From Bryobacteraceae bacterium (GTDB lineage: Bacteria; Acidobacteriota; Terriglobia; Bryobacterales; Bryobacteraceae), in NCBI GenBank assembly GCA_025980435.1, contig JAICXK010000015.1, positions 1 through 36,918 on the forward strand: a stretch of DNA of 36,918 nt. Direction: 5' to 3'. The position numbers and the translations under genes are program-made. Positions within the stretch are counted from its first letter, which is position 1. Each line of letters begins with the position of its first letter. Below are positions 26,584 to 35,297 of the stretch, piece after piece. The notes beneath the pieces were generated by a model. It saw only the letters and a list, made by a program, of their open reading frames with translations. It ran no database searches and was not told the origin of the DNA.

Positions 26584-27180
26584 GTGACCACCGAATCGAG
26601 CTCTTCCAACGCGCTATCACCTGAAGCGATTGCCCGGTTGGTTGGCGGACACCGGGAATTCCTGACGTTCCTCGAACGACGCGTTGAATCGAGATCTGCT
26701 GCCGAAGATATCCTGCAAGCCGCGTTTGTACGCGGATTGGAGCACGGGGTGGGAGTGCCGGATGAGAAGGTGGTTGCCTGGTTTTACCGGGTTCTTCGTA
26801 ACTCCGTAATCGATCACTACCGCCACCGGTCCACTTCTGCACGATTTTTGGAAACCTGGGGCAGAGAGTTCACCGAGAGCCAAGAGCCCGATACGGCGCT
26901 GCGGCAGGAAATCTGCCAATGTGTTTCCGGCTTACTCGCGGATCTAAAGCCGGAATACCGCGATGCACTGCGGGTGGTGGATCTGGAGGACGGAACACTC
27001 AGCGACCTGGCGGATCAATCGAGAATTACTGCGGAGAATGCCGCCGTGCGCATACATCGAGCCAGGAAGGCTTTGCGCCGTAAGGTGGAGCAGGCTTGCG
27101 GTACTTGTGCGGAGCATGGGTGCTTCGATTGCCGCTGTCAGACCGCAGGCGGCTCGCATTGCGCCGCCCCTTCAGCCTGA
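26584..27180 (+). CDS. ECF-type RNA polymerase sigma factor with Cys-rich C-terminal tail
   Basis: Region 2 (AEDILQAAFVRGLEH...VVAWFYRVLRNSVIDHYRHR), region 4 (LKPEYRDALRVVDLEDGTLSDLADQSRITAENAAVRIHRARKALRRKV), tail CGTCAEHGCFDCRCQTAGGSHC; track uses TTG 26578, GTG 26584 also possible. Confidence 0.9.
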   Translation: MTTESSSSNALSPEAIARLVGGHREFLTFLERRVESRSAAEDILQAAFVRGLEHGVGVPDEKVVAWFYRVLRNSVIDHYRHRSTSARFLETWGREFTESQEPDTALRQEICQCVSGLLADLKPEYRDALRVVDLEDGTLSDLADQSRITAENAAVRIHRARKALRRKVEQACGTCAEHGCFDCRCQTAGGSHCAAPSA

Positions 27181-27192
27181 ATGCACGGGCAC

Positions 27193-27218
27193 TGTAAGAT
27201 TTCGAGTGGACGCACGTC
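27193..27218 (+). promoter_or_regulatory. Candidate ECF-type promoter TGTAAG-N16-CGTC
   Basis: TGTAAG 27193-27198 and CGTC 27215-27218 separated by 16 nt, about 50 nt upstream of the Cys-rich small ORF. Confidence 0.5.
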
Positions 27219-27268
27219 TGCCCCTTTGAAAGCGCATAGGGCGCTTAACAAAATACAGGAGAAACCAA

Positions 27269-27430
27269 ATGACAAACCGAAAGAACGTACCTGACCAGAG
27301 TGCGGCTACCACCACCTGCTGCGGCGCCTGTGACTGCGCTAGCTGTTCCTGCGGATGCCCTGAAGGCGCATGCCGATGCCAATCGACGAACTGCAAATGC
27401 GGCTGCCGCACACCTGGCAATAGCCGGTAG
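27269..27430 (+). CDS. Metallothionein-like Cys-rich small protein (53 aa, 12 Cys); absent from supplied ORF track
   Basis: ATG preceded by AGGAGA; translation MTNRKNVPDQSAATTTCCGACDCASCSCGCPEGACRCQSTNCKCGCRTPGNSR, stop TAG. Confidence 0.8.
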   Translation: MTNRKNVPDQSAATTTCCGACDCASCSCGCPEGACRCQSTNCKCGCRTPGNSR

Positions 27431-27523
27431 CCCGGATCCGGCCCCGGTCGCCAGACGGCTCGCCGGGGCCACACAGGCGAAACTAGATCGCCGACGCAAC
27501 GCGCCCGCTTAAAATGAACGTTT

Positions 27524-29617
27524 ATGCGAATTGCCGCTCTGTGCGCGTTGATTGCCGGGCTCATTTGCACCGCGGCGGCGGCGAAAGCTCCGTTCACGTT
27601 CGAAGCGATGATGCGGCTCGCGCGTATCGACGGTCCGCAGCTTTCGCCTGACGGAAAACTGGTCGCCTTCACCGCGCAGATAGTCGATCTGCCCAATAAC
27701 ACAAAAGCTACGCAGATCTATGTTGTTCCGATCGATGGAGGCACACCGCAGCGGCTTACAAACGACGGCACTGTGAATACGGGGCCGCGATGGTCTCCCG
27801 ATTCCAAACGGATTTATTTTATTTCAAATCGCAGCAACGGTTCGCAGGTATGGTCGATGAATGCCGACGGAACGGGCGCACTCGCCATCACGAATGTACC
27901 TACGGGAGCCGAAGGCGTGACCGTCTCACCCGACGGGAAGCTCATCCTATTTACGAGCGATGTGTATCCGTCGTGCCAGTCGGTAAATGCCAACCCGGGC
28001 GTTGCTTATGACGCGAGTTGCAACAAAGCGAGATTAGAGGAGGATGCCGCGGGAAAGATGCACGCGCGCGTGTATACGGAACTGTTGTACCGGCATTGGA
28101 CCGAATACCAAGGGAAGCGCCGCAAGCACATCCTGATTCAATCCTCGGACCTCACCGGCGGACAACCGCGCGACCTCACACCCGGAAACGTGAACACGCC
28201 GCCGTTTTCCCTGGGGGGCCCGGAGCCGTATGCTTTCTCTCCCGACAGCATCGACGTCACTTATGTCGCAAACACCGATGCCGATCCGGCGAGCAGCACC
28301 AATTCGGATCTGTTCAGCGTCGCTGCAGCGGGCGGACGGGCGCGGCGGATCACCACAAATCCCGGCGCGGACGAAGGTCCGGTCTATTCGCCCGACGGCA
28401 AGTACCTTGCTTATCGCACACAAGTTCGCGGAGGGTATGAGAGCGATCAGTGGCGGCTGGCCGTTCTCGACCTGCAGGCGGGGACGATGAGCACCTTGAC
28501 GGATTCACTTGACCGTTGGGTAGAGTCTTACACTTGGTCTCCCGATTCGCAGCGTATCTTTTTCACAATTGACGACCGCGGCACGACGCCACTGCTGATG
28601 ATTCCAGTCGGCGGGGGGCCGATTCGGACGATTGCGCAGGGTCCGACCAGCGTTGGCTCGGTGCAGTTTACAAAAGATGACAAGGCCATGATCTACACGG
28701 AGCAGAGTGGATCGAAGCCGGTCGAAATCAATAAGGCGACCTCGAAGGGTGGAAGCGGCATTCCGCTGACGCATCTGAACGATGCCGTTCTCAATGACTG
28801 CCAGCTCACGCCGCTGGAAAAGATTTCGGTTGATGGCGCCGATGGAGCCAAGGTCGAGAGTTTCATCGTCAAGCCGCCCGGCTTCGACCCCGCGAATCAA
28901 TATCCAGTGCTGTTTGCGATCCACGGTGGTCCTCAGGGTGACTGGGGCGAATCCTGGAGTTACCGCTGGAACGCGCAAGTTCTGGCGGCGGCCGGGTATG
29001 TCGTTGTAATGCCGAATCCGCATGGCTCGATTGGCTACGGCCAGAGCTTCACGGACGCGGTGAATGGCGACTGGGGAGGACGAGCGTACAACGACATTAT
29101 GGCGACGGTCGATTATGTCAGCAATCTCCCGTATATCGATAAAGACCGGATGGTGGCGGCGGGAGCTTCCTATGGCGGTTACATGATCGACTGGATTCTG
29201 GGGCATACGGACCGGTTTAAGGCTCTCGTGAGCCACGCGGGAGTATTCGATCTGCGGAGTGAAGCGCTGACGACTGAGGAGCTTTGGTTCCCCAAGTGGG
29301 AGTTCCAGGGAATGCCCTGGGAAAATCCGGCTCTTTACGAAAAGTGGTCGCCAAGCTCTTACATCAAGAACTTCAAGACGCCGACGCTGGTCACGCACGG
29401 CGAGCTGGACTACCGCGTGCCGATCGGGCAAGGACAGCAGCTTTTCACTGCATTGCAGGGTATGAAGGTGCCTTCTAAACTGATCCAATTTCCCGATGAA
29501 GGACACTGGATATTGAAACCGCAGAACAGCCAGTACTGGTATGCGACCGTGATCGCCTGGCTGAACCAGTACACCCGGCCGCTAGGTGGTGACGGAAAGC
29601 GCGCGCCGGGAAAGTAG
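27524..29617 (+). CDS. S9 family serine peptidase (prolyl oligopeptidase/acylaminoacyl peptidase-like) with WD40-like repeats, exported
   Basis: Signal peptide; LSPDGKLVAF, WSPDSKRIYF repeats; HGGPQGDWGESWSYRWNAQVLAAAGYVV, AAGASYGGYM nucleophile, HGELDYRVP, FPDEGHWI. Confidence 0.95.
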   Translation: MRIAALCALIAGLICTAAAAKAPFTFEAMMRLARIDGPQLSPDGKLVAFTAQIVDLPNNTKATQIYVVPIDGGTPQRLTNDGTVNTGPRWSPDSKRIYFISNRSNGSQVWSMNADGTGALAITNVPTGAEGVTVSPDGKLILFTSDVYPSCQSVNANPGVAYDASCNKARLEEDAAGKMHARVYTELLYRHWTEYQGKRRKHILIQSSDLTGGQPRDLTPGNVNTPPFSLGGPEPYAFSPDSIDVTYVANTDADPASSTNSDLFSVAAAGGRARRITTNPGADEGPVYSPDGKYLAYRTQVRGGYESDQWRLAVLDLQAGTMSTLTDSLDRWVESYTWSPDSQRIFFTIDDRGTTPLLMIPVGGGPIRTIAQGPTSVGSVQFTKDDKAMIYTEQSGSKPVEINKATSKGGSGIPLTHLNDAVLNDCQLTPLEKISVDGADGAKVESFIVKPPGFDPANQYPVLFAIHGGPQGDWGESWSYRWNAQVLAAAGYVVVMPNPHGSIGYGQSFTDAVNGDWGGRAYNDIMATVDYVSNLPYIDKDRMVAAGASYGGYMIDWILGHTDRFKALVSHAGVFDLRSEALTTEELWFPKWEFQGMPWENPALYEKWSPSSYIKNFKTPTLVTHGELDYRVPIGQGQQLFTALQGMKVPSKLIQFPDEGHWILKPQNSQYWYATVIAWLNQYTRPLGGDGKRAPGK

Positions 29618-29635
29618 CTGCCTCCGATTCTATTC

Positions 29636-30490
29636 ATGCCGCCACGCTCACCCTTCCCGCGATTGCTTCGATCCGCGGGTGCTTTGCGCCTGTGCCTGGT
29701 CGCGATCACCGCGCTGCTGGGCGTTCAACTCGCAGCCAGGGCGGTTGACATTGACAAGCTGCCGAAGCCGACCGGATATGTCAGCGATCTGGCCCATGTG
29801 GTCGATCCACAGGCGAAAAGCGAACTGGAGACATTTTGTACCAGCGTCGAGCAGCAGCTCGGAGTGCAGTTCGCGCTTGTGACGATCGACACCATCGGCG
29901 ACGAACCGATCAGGGATTTTGCGTTGGAACTGGGACGCAAATGGGGTGTCGGTCCCAAGAAGGACAACCAGGGAGTATTGCTGCTACTGGTTATCAAAGA
30001 CCGTAAAAGCGATATTGAGACCGGCCGCGGAATCGAGCCATATATCACGGATGGGTTCGCGGGCGGCACGCTGCGGGCCATGAGACCCGATCTGCGCGCG
30101 AGTAATTACGGAGCTGCTCTGATGACGGGCGCCCAATCGATGGCGGCGCATATCGCGCAAGGGAAAGGAATCGCATTTACCGGCGGGGTCGCACAACCGG
30201 AGCGGCGGCAAACCCGGTCAGAGCGCGGCGGCGGAATACCGATACCACTGCTGATCCTGGGCATTTTCGTGCTGATATGGCTGCTAGGCGCCGGCGCGCG
30301 CAGAGGCGGGGGCAGCGGCTGCTTAACCGGCTTCCTGCTGGGCAGCCTGTTCGGCGGCGGCCGCCGAGGAGGTTGGGGCGGGGGTGGCTGGGGCGGCGGC
30401 GGATTCGGAGGAGGTTCCGGGGGTGGTGGAGGATTCGGCGGATTCGGCGGCGGCGGATTCGGCGGCGGCGGCGCGAGCAGCAACTGGTAA
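29636..30490 (+). CDS. TPM domain protein (YgcG-like), signal peptide, TM and Gly-rich C-terminus
   Basis: GYVSDLAHVVDPQAKSELETFCTSVEQQLGVQFALVTIDTIGDEPIRDFALELGRKWGVG...NQGVLLLLVIKDRKSDIETGRGIEPYITDG; GGGGFGGFGGGGFGGGGASSNW end. Confidence 0.92.
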   Translation: MPPRSPFPRLLRSAGALRLCLVAITALLGVQLAARAVDIDKLPKPTGYVSDLAHVVDPQAKSELETFCTSVEQQLGVQFALVTIDTIGDEPIRDFALELGRKWGVGPKKDNQGVLLLLVIKDRKSDIETGRGIEPYITDGFAGGTLRAMRPDLRASNYGAALMTGAQSMAAHIAQGKGIAFTGGVAQPERRQTRSERGGGIPIPLLILGIFVLIWLLGAGARRGGGSGCLTGFLLGSLFGGGRRGGWGGGGWGGGGFGGGSGGGGGFGGFGGGGFGGGGASSNW

Positions 30491-30514
30491 GGCATTGCAA
30501 GGCGAGGAACGGCA

Positions 30515-31225
30515 TTGGAACAGAAACTTTCGAAGCTCTTGGAACGGCTGAAGGGGGCATTTGGAGACCGCCTGGTTTCAGTAATTCTGTACGGCTCAGC
30601 GGCGATGGACGATTGGCATGAACGAAGTTCGGATTTGAACGTATTGTGTGTTATGGACCGGTTGTCGCCTCAGGAACTCACCCAATCCGAACCGGTTTTC
30701 CGGTGGTGGCGCCAACAGGGCAACCCTCCACCTCTTCTTCTTACGGCGGAAGAGGTTCGCACCGCAACAGATTGCTTTCCGATGGAATTTCACGATATGC
30801 AGGAGCACCGGAGAGTTCTTTACGGCAGCGACGAAATCAAGGATCTGGCGATTGATGAGTCGTTCTACCGGGCGCAGGTGGAGCACGAATTGCGCGCAAA
30901 ACAGATCCGGCTGCGGCAACAGGCCGCGGAGGTAATGGGCAATTCCGGCCGGCTAATCCGGTTAATGACGGATTCCATCTCGACATTTTGCGTGCTGGGG
31001 CGGCACGCGCTGGTGCTGAGCGGCAATGCCCCGCGCTGGAAGAAGCGAGAGGTAGTGGCGGCGTTGGAGAGCGCGATGGGGCAGCCGCTGAAGGCCGCAA
31101 ATGAGATACTGGCGATTCGCGGCGCCGGTAAGGCCAGTGGCGAAACGGAGCCGGTTCAACTGCTGGGGCAATATCTCGCGGAGACAGACGCGCTGGTGCT
31201 TTTCGTCGATCGACTGGAGCGATAG
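30515..31225 (+). CDS. Nucleotidyltransferase-fold protein (atypical DxN motif)
   Basis: VILYGSAAMDDWHERSSDLNVLCVM resembles the NTase GS...DxD core; TTG start. Confidence 0.7.
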   Translation: MEQKLSKLLERLKGAFGDRLVSVILYGSAAMDDWHERSSDLNVLCVMDRLSPQELTQSEPVFRWWRQQGNPPPLLLTAEEVRTATDCFPMEFHDMQEHRRVLYGSDEIKDLAIDESFYRAQVEHELRAKQIRLRQQAAEVMGNSGRLIRLMTDSISTFCVLGRHALVLSGNAPRWKKREVVAALESAMGQPLKAANEILAIRGAGKASGETEPVQLLGQYLAETDALVLFVDRLER

Positions 31226-31258
31226 CGCAATTCGCTATTTCGAGGAGGCAAAACGGTT

Positions 31259-31825
31259 ATGAAAGGCGCAATTATCGTTCTGATTGTGATTGTGGTGGTG
31301 GTCCTGATTTTTGGAGGCCAACTCATGAGCCAGCGGAACCAGCTTGTCGCGCAGCGCAACGAGATTGATGCCCGATGGGCGCAAGTCGACAATGACATGA
31401 AGCGGCGGGCGGACCTGATTCCGAATCTGGTTGAAACCGTTAAGGGCTTCGCGAAACAGGAGCAAACGGTGATCGGTGAAGTGACGAGCGCCCGGGCCGC
31501 GCTGCTGGGTGCGCGCAGCAAGCAGGATGAAATCTCAGCAAACAATCAGTTAAGCGGCGCTATTGGACGCCTGTTGATGCTGACGGAAAATTATCCGCAG
31601 TTGAAATCGAACGAGAATTTCCTGCGCCTGCAGGACGAACTGGCAGGAACAGAGAACCGAATAGCGGTCGATCGCCGCGATTATAACGAAGCAATCAAGA
31701 ACTACAACATCAGCGTGGAGCAGTTCCCGAAGAACATCGCGGCCTCGATCTTTGGGTTCCACCGCGACGATGCGTATTTCAAGACCACGGAAGAGGAGCG
31801 GAAAGTTCCGCAAGTGAAGTTTTAG
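31259..31825 (+). CDS. lemA: LemA family protein
   Basis: N-terminal TM; QRNEIDARWAQVDNDMKRRADLIPNLVETVKGFAKQEQ, LMLTENYPQLKSNENFLRLQDELAGTENRIAVDRRDYNEAIKNYN. Confidence 0.95.
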   Translation: MKGAIIVLIVIVVVVLIFGGQLMSQRNQLVAQRNEIDARWAQVDNDMKRRADLIPNLVETVKGFAKQEQTVIGEVTSARAALLGARSKQDEISANNQLSGAIGRLLMLTENYPQLKSNENFLRLQDELAGTENRIAVDRRDYNEAIKNYNISVEQFPKNIAASIFGFHRDDAYFKTTEEERKVPQVKF

Positions 31826-32349
31826 ATTTCGGCGCCCTCATCCCAGCCGTCGGCCCGTTGAGAATAACGCTTCAAGACACGGAGCGATGCGGCGCTGGAA
31901 AACCCGGCGACTCGAAGCCGGCGGTAAGTTGACGCCAGGTTCTTTTCTTCCTGTAAGAATTTCTTGAGGTCCTTTCCGCGGTACTTGCGATCGAGAAAGT
32001 TCTGGATGAGCTGCAGCTCGTCGGTTCCATCAAATGCTTTCTCGACGGCCTTGGCGGCGATGGCCGGCGAAATCCGTTTGGAGCGAAGCTCATGCAAGAT
32101 CCGCATCCGGCCAAAGCCCTGGTTTTGCAGGCGTGACCCGGCAAAGGCCTCCGAAAACTTCCGATCGTCGGCAAAGCCGTACTGGCGCAACTTCTCAAGC
32201 GTTGTGTCGATATCGGGGCGGGATTCCGCTCGCGCAGCCAGCTTCTGTTTGAGTTCGCCGATGGAATGCGCACGCCGCCCCAGAATGCGCAGAGCGTAGT
32301 CCCAGAGCTCTGTTTCATTCAACTTTTTGGGAACCCGGCGGCCGGCCAT
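31822..32349 (-). CDS. recX: Regulatory protein RecX
   Basis: ALRILGRRAHSIGELKQKLAAR, LRQYGFADDRKFSEAFAGSR, GFGRMRILHELRSKRIS. Confidence 0.88.
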   Translation of the reverse strand: MAGRRVPKKLNETELWDYALRILGRRAHSIGELKQKLAARAESRPDIDTTLEKLRQYGFADDRKFSEAFAGSRLQNQGFGRMRILHELRSKRISPAIAAKAVEKAFDGTDELQLIQNFLDRKYRGKDLKKFLQEEKNLASTYRRLRVAGFSSAASLRVLKRYSQRADGWDEGAEI

Positions 32350-32443
32350 GCACTGAAACCTTTGCTACTTTAGCATCCTCTACAAGATGTAAACTGCAAA
32401 TGGGTAGAAGTGTTTGCAATGATCACAATTGTAAGGAGATGAT

Positions 32444-32827
32444 ATGGAGGAAAAAGGCGGCTTTGGTTATTTTCTGCTCGGACTCGGGATTGGCGTAGCA
32501 GCCGGAATTCTGTGGGCACCAAGAACGGGTGAAGAAACCCGTCAGTTGCTCGCGGATAAGGCTGGTGAAGGGGCAGATTACATCAAAAATCGCGCACAGG
32601 AAGGAACCGATTACGTTCGCCAACGCACTGGCGACCTGAAGCAATCGGCTTCCGACCTTTATGAGCAGGGCAGGTCAACCGTATCACGCCAAAAGAACAC
32701 GCTCAATCAGGCAGTGGAAGCCGGCAAGCAAGCCTATCGCGACGCGGTTGGCGATGTGAAGGCGGCCGCGGCGGGTTCGGGAACGGGCGGCACAACGACG
32801 GGCGGCAAGACTGCGGAAACAATTTAG
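32444..32827 (+). CDS. YtxH domain-containing protein
   Basis: GFGYFLLGLGIGVAAGILWAPRTGEETRQLLADKAGEGADYIKNRAQEG. Confidence 0.88.
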   Translation: MEEKGGFGYFLLGLGIGVAAGILWAPRTGEETRQLLADKAGEGADYIKNRAQEGTDYVRQRTGDLKQSASDLYEQGRSTVSRQKNTLNQAVEAGKQAYRDAVGDVKAAAAGSGTGGTTTGGKTAETI

Positions 32828-32857
32828 CGTATCGAGTCATTCACATCGAGCGCAGAC

Positions 32858-33364
32858 ATGAACGAGAACACGCTTCTCATACTTCTCATCATTTTTGTTG
32901 CGATCTCAGCAGCGGCACTGCTTATCCAAGCGGTGTCGCTACTCGGTTTGTTTATGGTCGCAAAGGATATCCGGACCAAGCTTTTGGCCGTCTGGCCGGA
33001 GGTCCAGGAAATTATCGGGGTTTCGCGCCGAGGGGTTGAGCGGGTTGAGAAACACATCGACAAGATCGGCTCAGCGAGCGTTCAGATCGTCGACACGACG
33101 AAACAGCAGGTTGCCAAAATAGATGAGCTGTTAAATGACGCTAACACCCGCGCCAAAGTTCAGATGGAGCGGGCGGAAATGGTGCTGGACGATACAATGA
33201 CCCGGGTGCAGGAGACCGTGTCGATCGTACAAAGAAGCGTTCTCCGTCCGATGCGCGAGGTATACGGATTCTGGAGCGGAGTTCGAACGGCGCTGCAATA
33301 TTTGGGCCGCGGTACGAGACCGACGGTCGACCACGCCACGTCCGACGAAGAGATGTTTATCTAG
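32858..33364 (+). CDS. Hypothetical membrane protein (coiled-coil, DUF948-like)
   Basis: N-terminal TM helix then long amphipathic helix; 30 bp after YtxH gene, probable operon. Confidence 0.65.
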   Translation: MNENTLLILLIIFVAISAAALLIQAVSLLGLFMVAKDIRTKLLAVWPEVQEIIGVSRRGVERVEKHIDKIGSASVQIVDTTKQQVAKIDELLNDANTRAKVQMERAEMVLDDTMTRVQETVSIVQRSVLRPMREVYGFWSGVRTALQYLGRGTRPTVDHATSDEEMFI

Positions 33365-34678
33365 CTATTGCGAAATTCGCAGCACTTCGGAAGCGATGGA
33401 GTTGAAGGCGGCTGCGAGTTGGCTTGCATTCCCCGCGTAGGCATACATCCCGGCCGGTTGTGACGATTGGTAGGAAGCGCCGGTTGGATCGTTGGCAATC
33501 CTCTTCAGAAGGGCGTTGTCGAGTCCGCCGTTTCCATCCAAACCGATCGTATAGACGAAGATGCCATCCTGGCGGATCTTCAGGGCGGCATAATCCGCGG
33601 CGTTGGCGGAAGCGGCATCGCTGTTCCCCGTGGTGAACGTGATGTGGTTCTGGGCGTTTCTCGTTAGGCCCTTATAGCCGGTCGACGAGGCCGAGTTGCC
33701 GTATACGTCGGCATCCGGCACGTACTGGAAGTTGTTCGCCAGATACGACATGCTTCCCGAGCAGGCGGTCGCGGGGATGCTTGTGACGTTAATCGCGACG
33801 GGGGTCAGCTTGAAGAGCCCGCCTTGATCGGCCATGAAACCGGCAAGGGGTTGTCCCCCATTGCACGGGCTGGCGCTTTTTACCGGGAAGGTCGCGGAGT
33901 AGCCGTTGGGCACACCGTCGGTGAAGAACACGATGACGTTGAACGCGCCTGGTTCGGCAACGCTGGTGATCTGGGTATGTGCCAGCGATAGAGCCGCTGC
34001 CGACCCGGTGTTTCCTCCACACTTTAATGTTCCCAGGGTAGAGCTGAGGCTCGGCGTCTGCGAAGCAAAGTAGAGAGTGGATGCGTAATCTGTGTTGGCA
34101 TTGCCCATGAAGGTGATGAGACCCATAGTGTCGCGGCCATTGGTGAACTTAGACACGAAGCTTTGCGCGGCCGCTTTCATAGTGCCGCAAACCCCGCTCA
34201 TGGAACCGGAACGATCGAGGGTCAGCACCACGTTGACGTCGCGGCGCGAGGTCTGGCCCGATGCGGCAATATGCACCGTAGGGTGACCGAGGAGGCCAAG
34301 AAAGTACATCGAAACGTCTGCCCCGGCGGTAACGGCAACGGTGCGCGTATGAGTACCAGTCTCTTCCGGATCAGCATTGAAGCTTATGTTCTTGCTGTTT
34401 AAATATCCAGCCGGATAATTTGCATTGAAATACTGTTGAGCTATCGATTTAGCATTCGCGCTCTGAGATGTGAAATCCATCCCGACATTGAGAGATCGAG
34501 CTCCGGCGAGCGCCGCCGCATCCGCCGCGGCAACAAGTCTCGCGTGAGCCATATAGGCCACGCCGCCATCGATGGCGAGCCCAATCATCGGGAGCACGAC
34601 CAGCAGCAGCAGGATAGAGAACAAGACCAGGGCTGCGCCGCGCTCGCCGCCGCGCTGTTCAGAAGATTGATCGCGCAT
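33365..34678 (-). CDS. TadG-like pilus assembly protein with VWA domain
   Basis: N-terminal GAALVLFSILLLLVVLPMIGLAIDGGVAYMAHARLVAAADAAALAGAR; VWA MIDAS VVLTLDRSGSMSG. Confidence 0.9.
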   Translation of the reverse strand: MRDQSSEQRGGERGAALVLFSILLLLVVLPMIGLAIDGGVAYMAHARLVAAADAAALAGARSLNVGMDFTSQSANAKSIAQQYFNANYPAGYLNSKNISFNADPEETGTHTRTVAVTAGADVSMYFLGLLGHPTVHIAASGQTSRRDVNVVLTLDRSGSMSGVCGTMKAAAQSFVSKFTNGRDTMGLITFMGNANTDYASTLYFASQTPSLSSTLGTLKCGGNTGSAAALSLAHTQITSVAEPGAFNVIVFFTDGVPNGYSATFPVKSASPCNGGQPLAGFMADQGGLFKLTPVAINVTSIPATACSGSMSYLANNFQYVPDADVYGNSASSTGYKGLTRNAQNHITFTTGNSDAASANAADYAALKIRQDGIFVYTIGLDGNGGLDNALLKRIANDPTGASYQSSQPAGMYAYAGNASQLAAAFNSIASEVLRISQ

Positions 34679-35288
34679 AGGATCCTGTATTGCTGAATTG
34701 AGCCCATTGGATGGGCTGCGAGTGCAGAGTTACCTCGGAGATATAGGCATACTGACCCGGCTGGTTCGCAACGAACGATATCCCAAGACCGGAAAACTTA
34801 GTCGCCACCAGAGAAGGATCGTTTAGCTCGTTAGAAGTCTGGATGCTACCCGGCTGAAAATATTTGGCGTTTGGAGCGCCCAGAGAGGTCTGAACGTCGC
34901 CCGTTTGGTTTCCAAACACGACTAAATTGGTAAACACGTACTTATCCTGATTGGGGCAGGACCCGGATTGTCCGGCCGCGGCGCAGTCGGCGCTGGTTAT
35001 CAGAGTGACCTTGGAAAAGACGATGTACCCATCGCCGCTATTCTGCTGAATATTAACTTTCATGTTAGCGGCCATAGTCTGTAAGAGCGTTGCGTTTTGC
35101 GATTGCGAAAAATCGACTCCATACGCATACATATGGCCGGAATCGCGGCACAACTGGCTGACTTGAAATGCGTTTAAAAGATTGAATCCAAATACGATGG
35201 TTCCAAGCAGCAGCGGCACCCAGACCATCGATAGCAAGGCAAACTCCACCAGTGAACTGCCTCGCTGTGGGTCACGGGTGTTTCGCAT
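34659..35288 (-). CDS. TadE-like pilus assembly protein
   Basis: RGSSLVEFALLSMVWVPLLLGTIVFGFNLLNAFQVSQLCRDSGHMYAYG. Confidence 0.85.
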   Translation of the reverse strand: MRNTRDPQRGSSLVEFALLSMVWVPLLLGTIVFGFNLLNAFQVSQLCRDSGHMYAYGVDFSQSQNATLLQTMAANMKVNIQQNSGDGYIVFSKVTLITSADCAAAGQSGSCPNQDKYVFTNLVVFGNQTGDVQTSLGAPNAKYFQPGSIQTSNELNDPSLVATKFSGLGISFVANQPGQYAYISEVTLHSQPIQWAQFSNTGSYARSIF

Positions 35289-35297
35289 AGCTGCAAC

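Noticed and set aside
27300-27512. 70-aa Ala-rich ORF overlapping the Cys-rich peptide in another frame
   Set aside because: Low-complexity, no ribosome-binding-like site noted; the 27269 frame has start context and a striking Cys pattern.
28505-29506. 333-aa minus-strand ORF
   Set aside because: Antisense to the S9 peptidase catalytic domain; shadow ORF.
30361-30480. GGC/GGA-rich repetitive stretch
   Set aside because: Explained by the Gly-rich C-terminus of the TPM protein; not an independent repeat element.
30106-30495. Proline-rich minus-strand ORF (PPPNPPPPNPPNPPPPPEPP)
   Set aside because: Reverse complement of the Gly-rich tail of the TPM protein; composition artefact.
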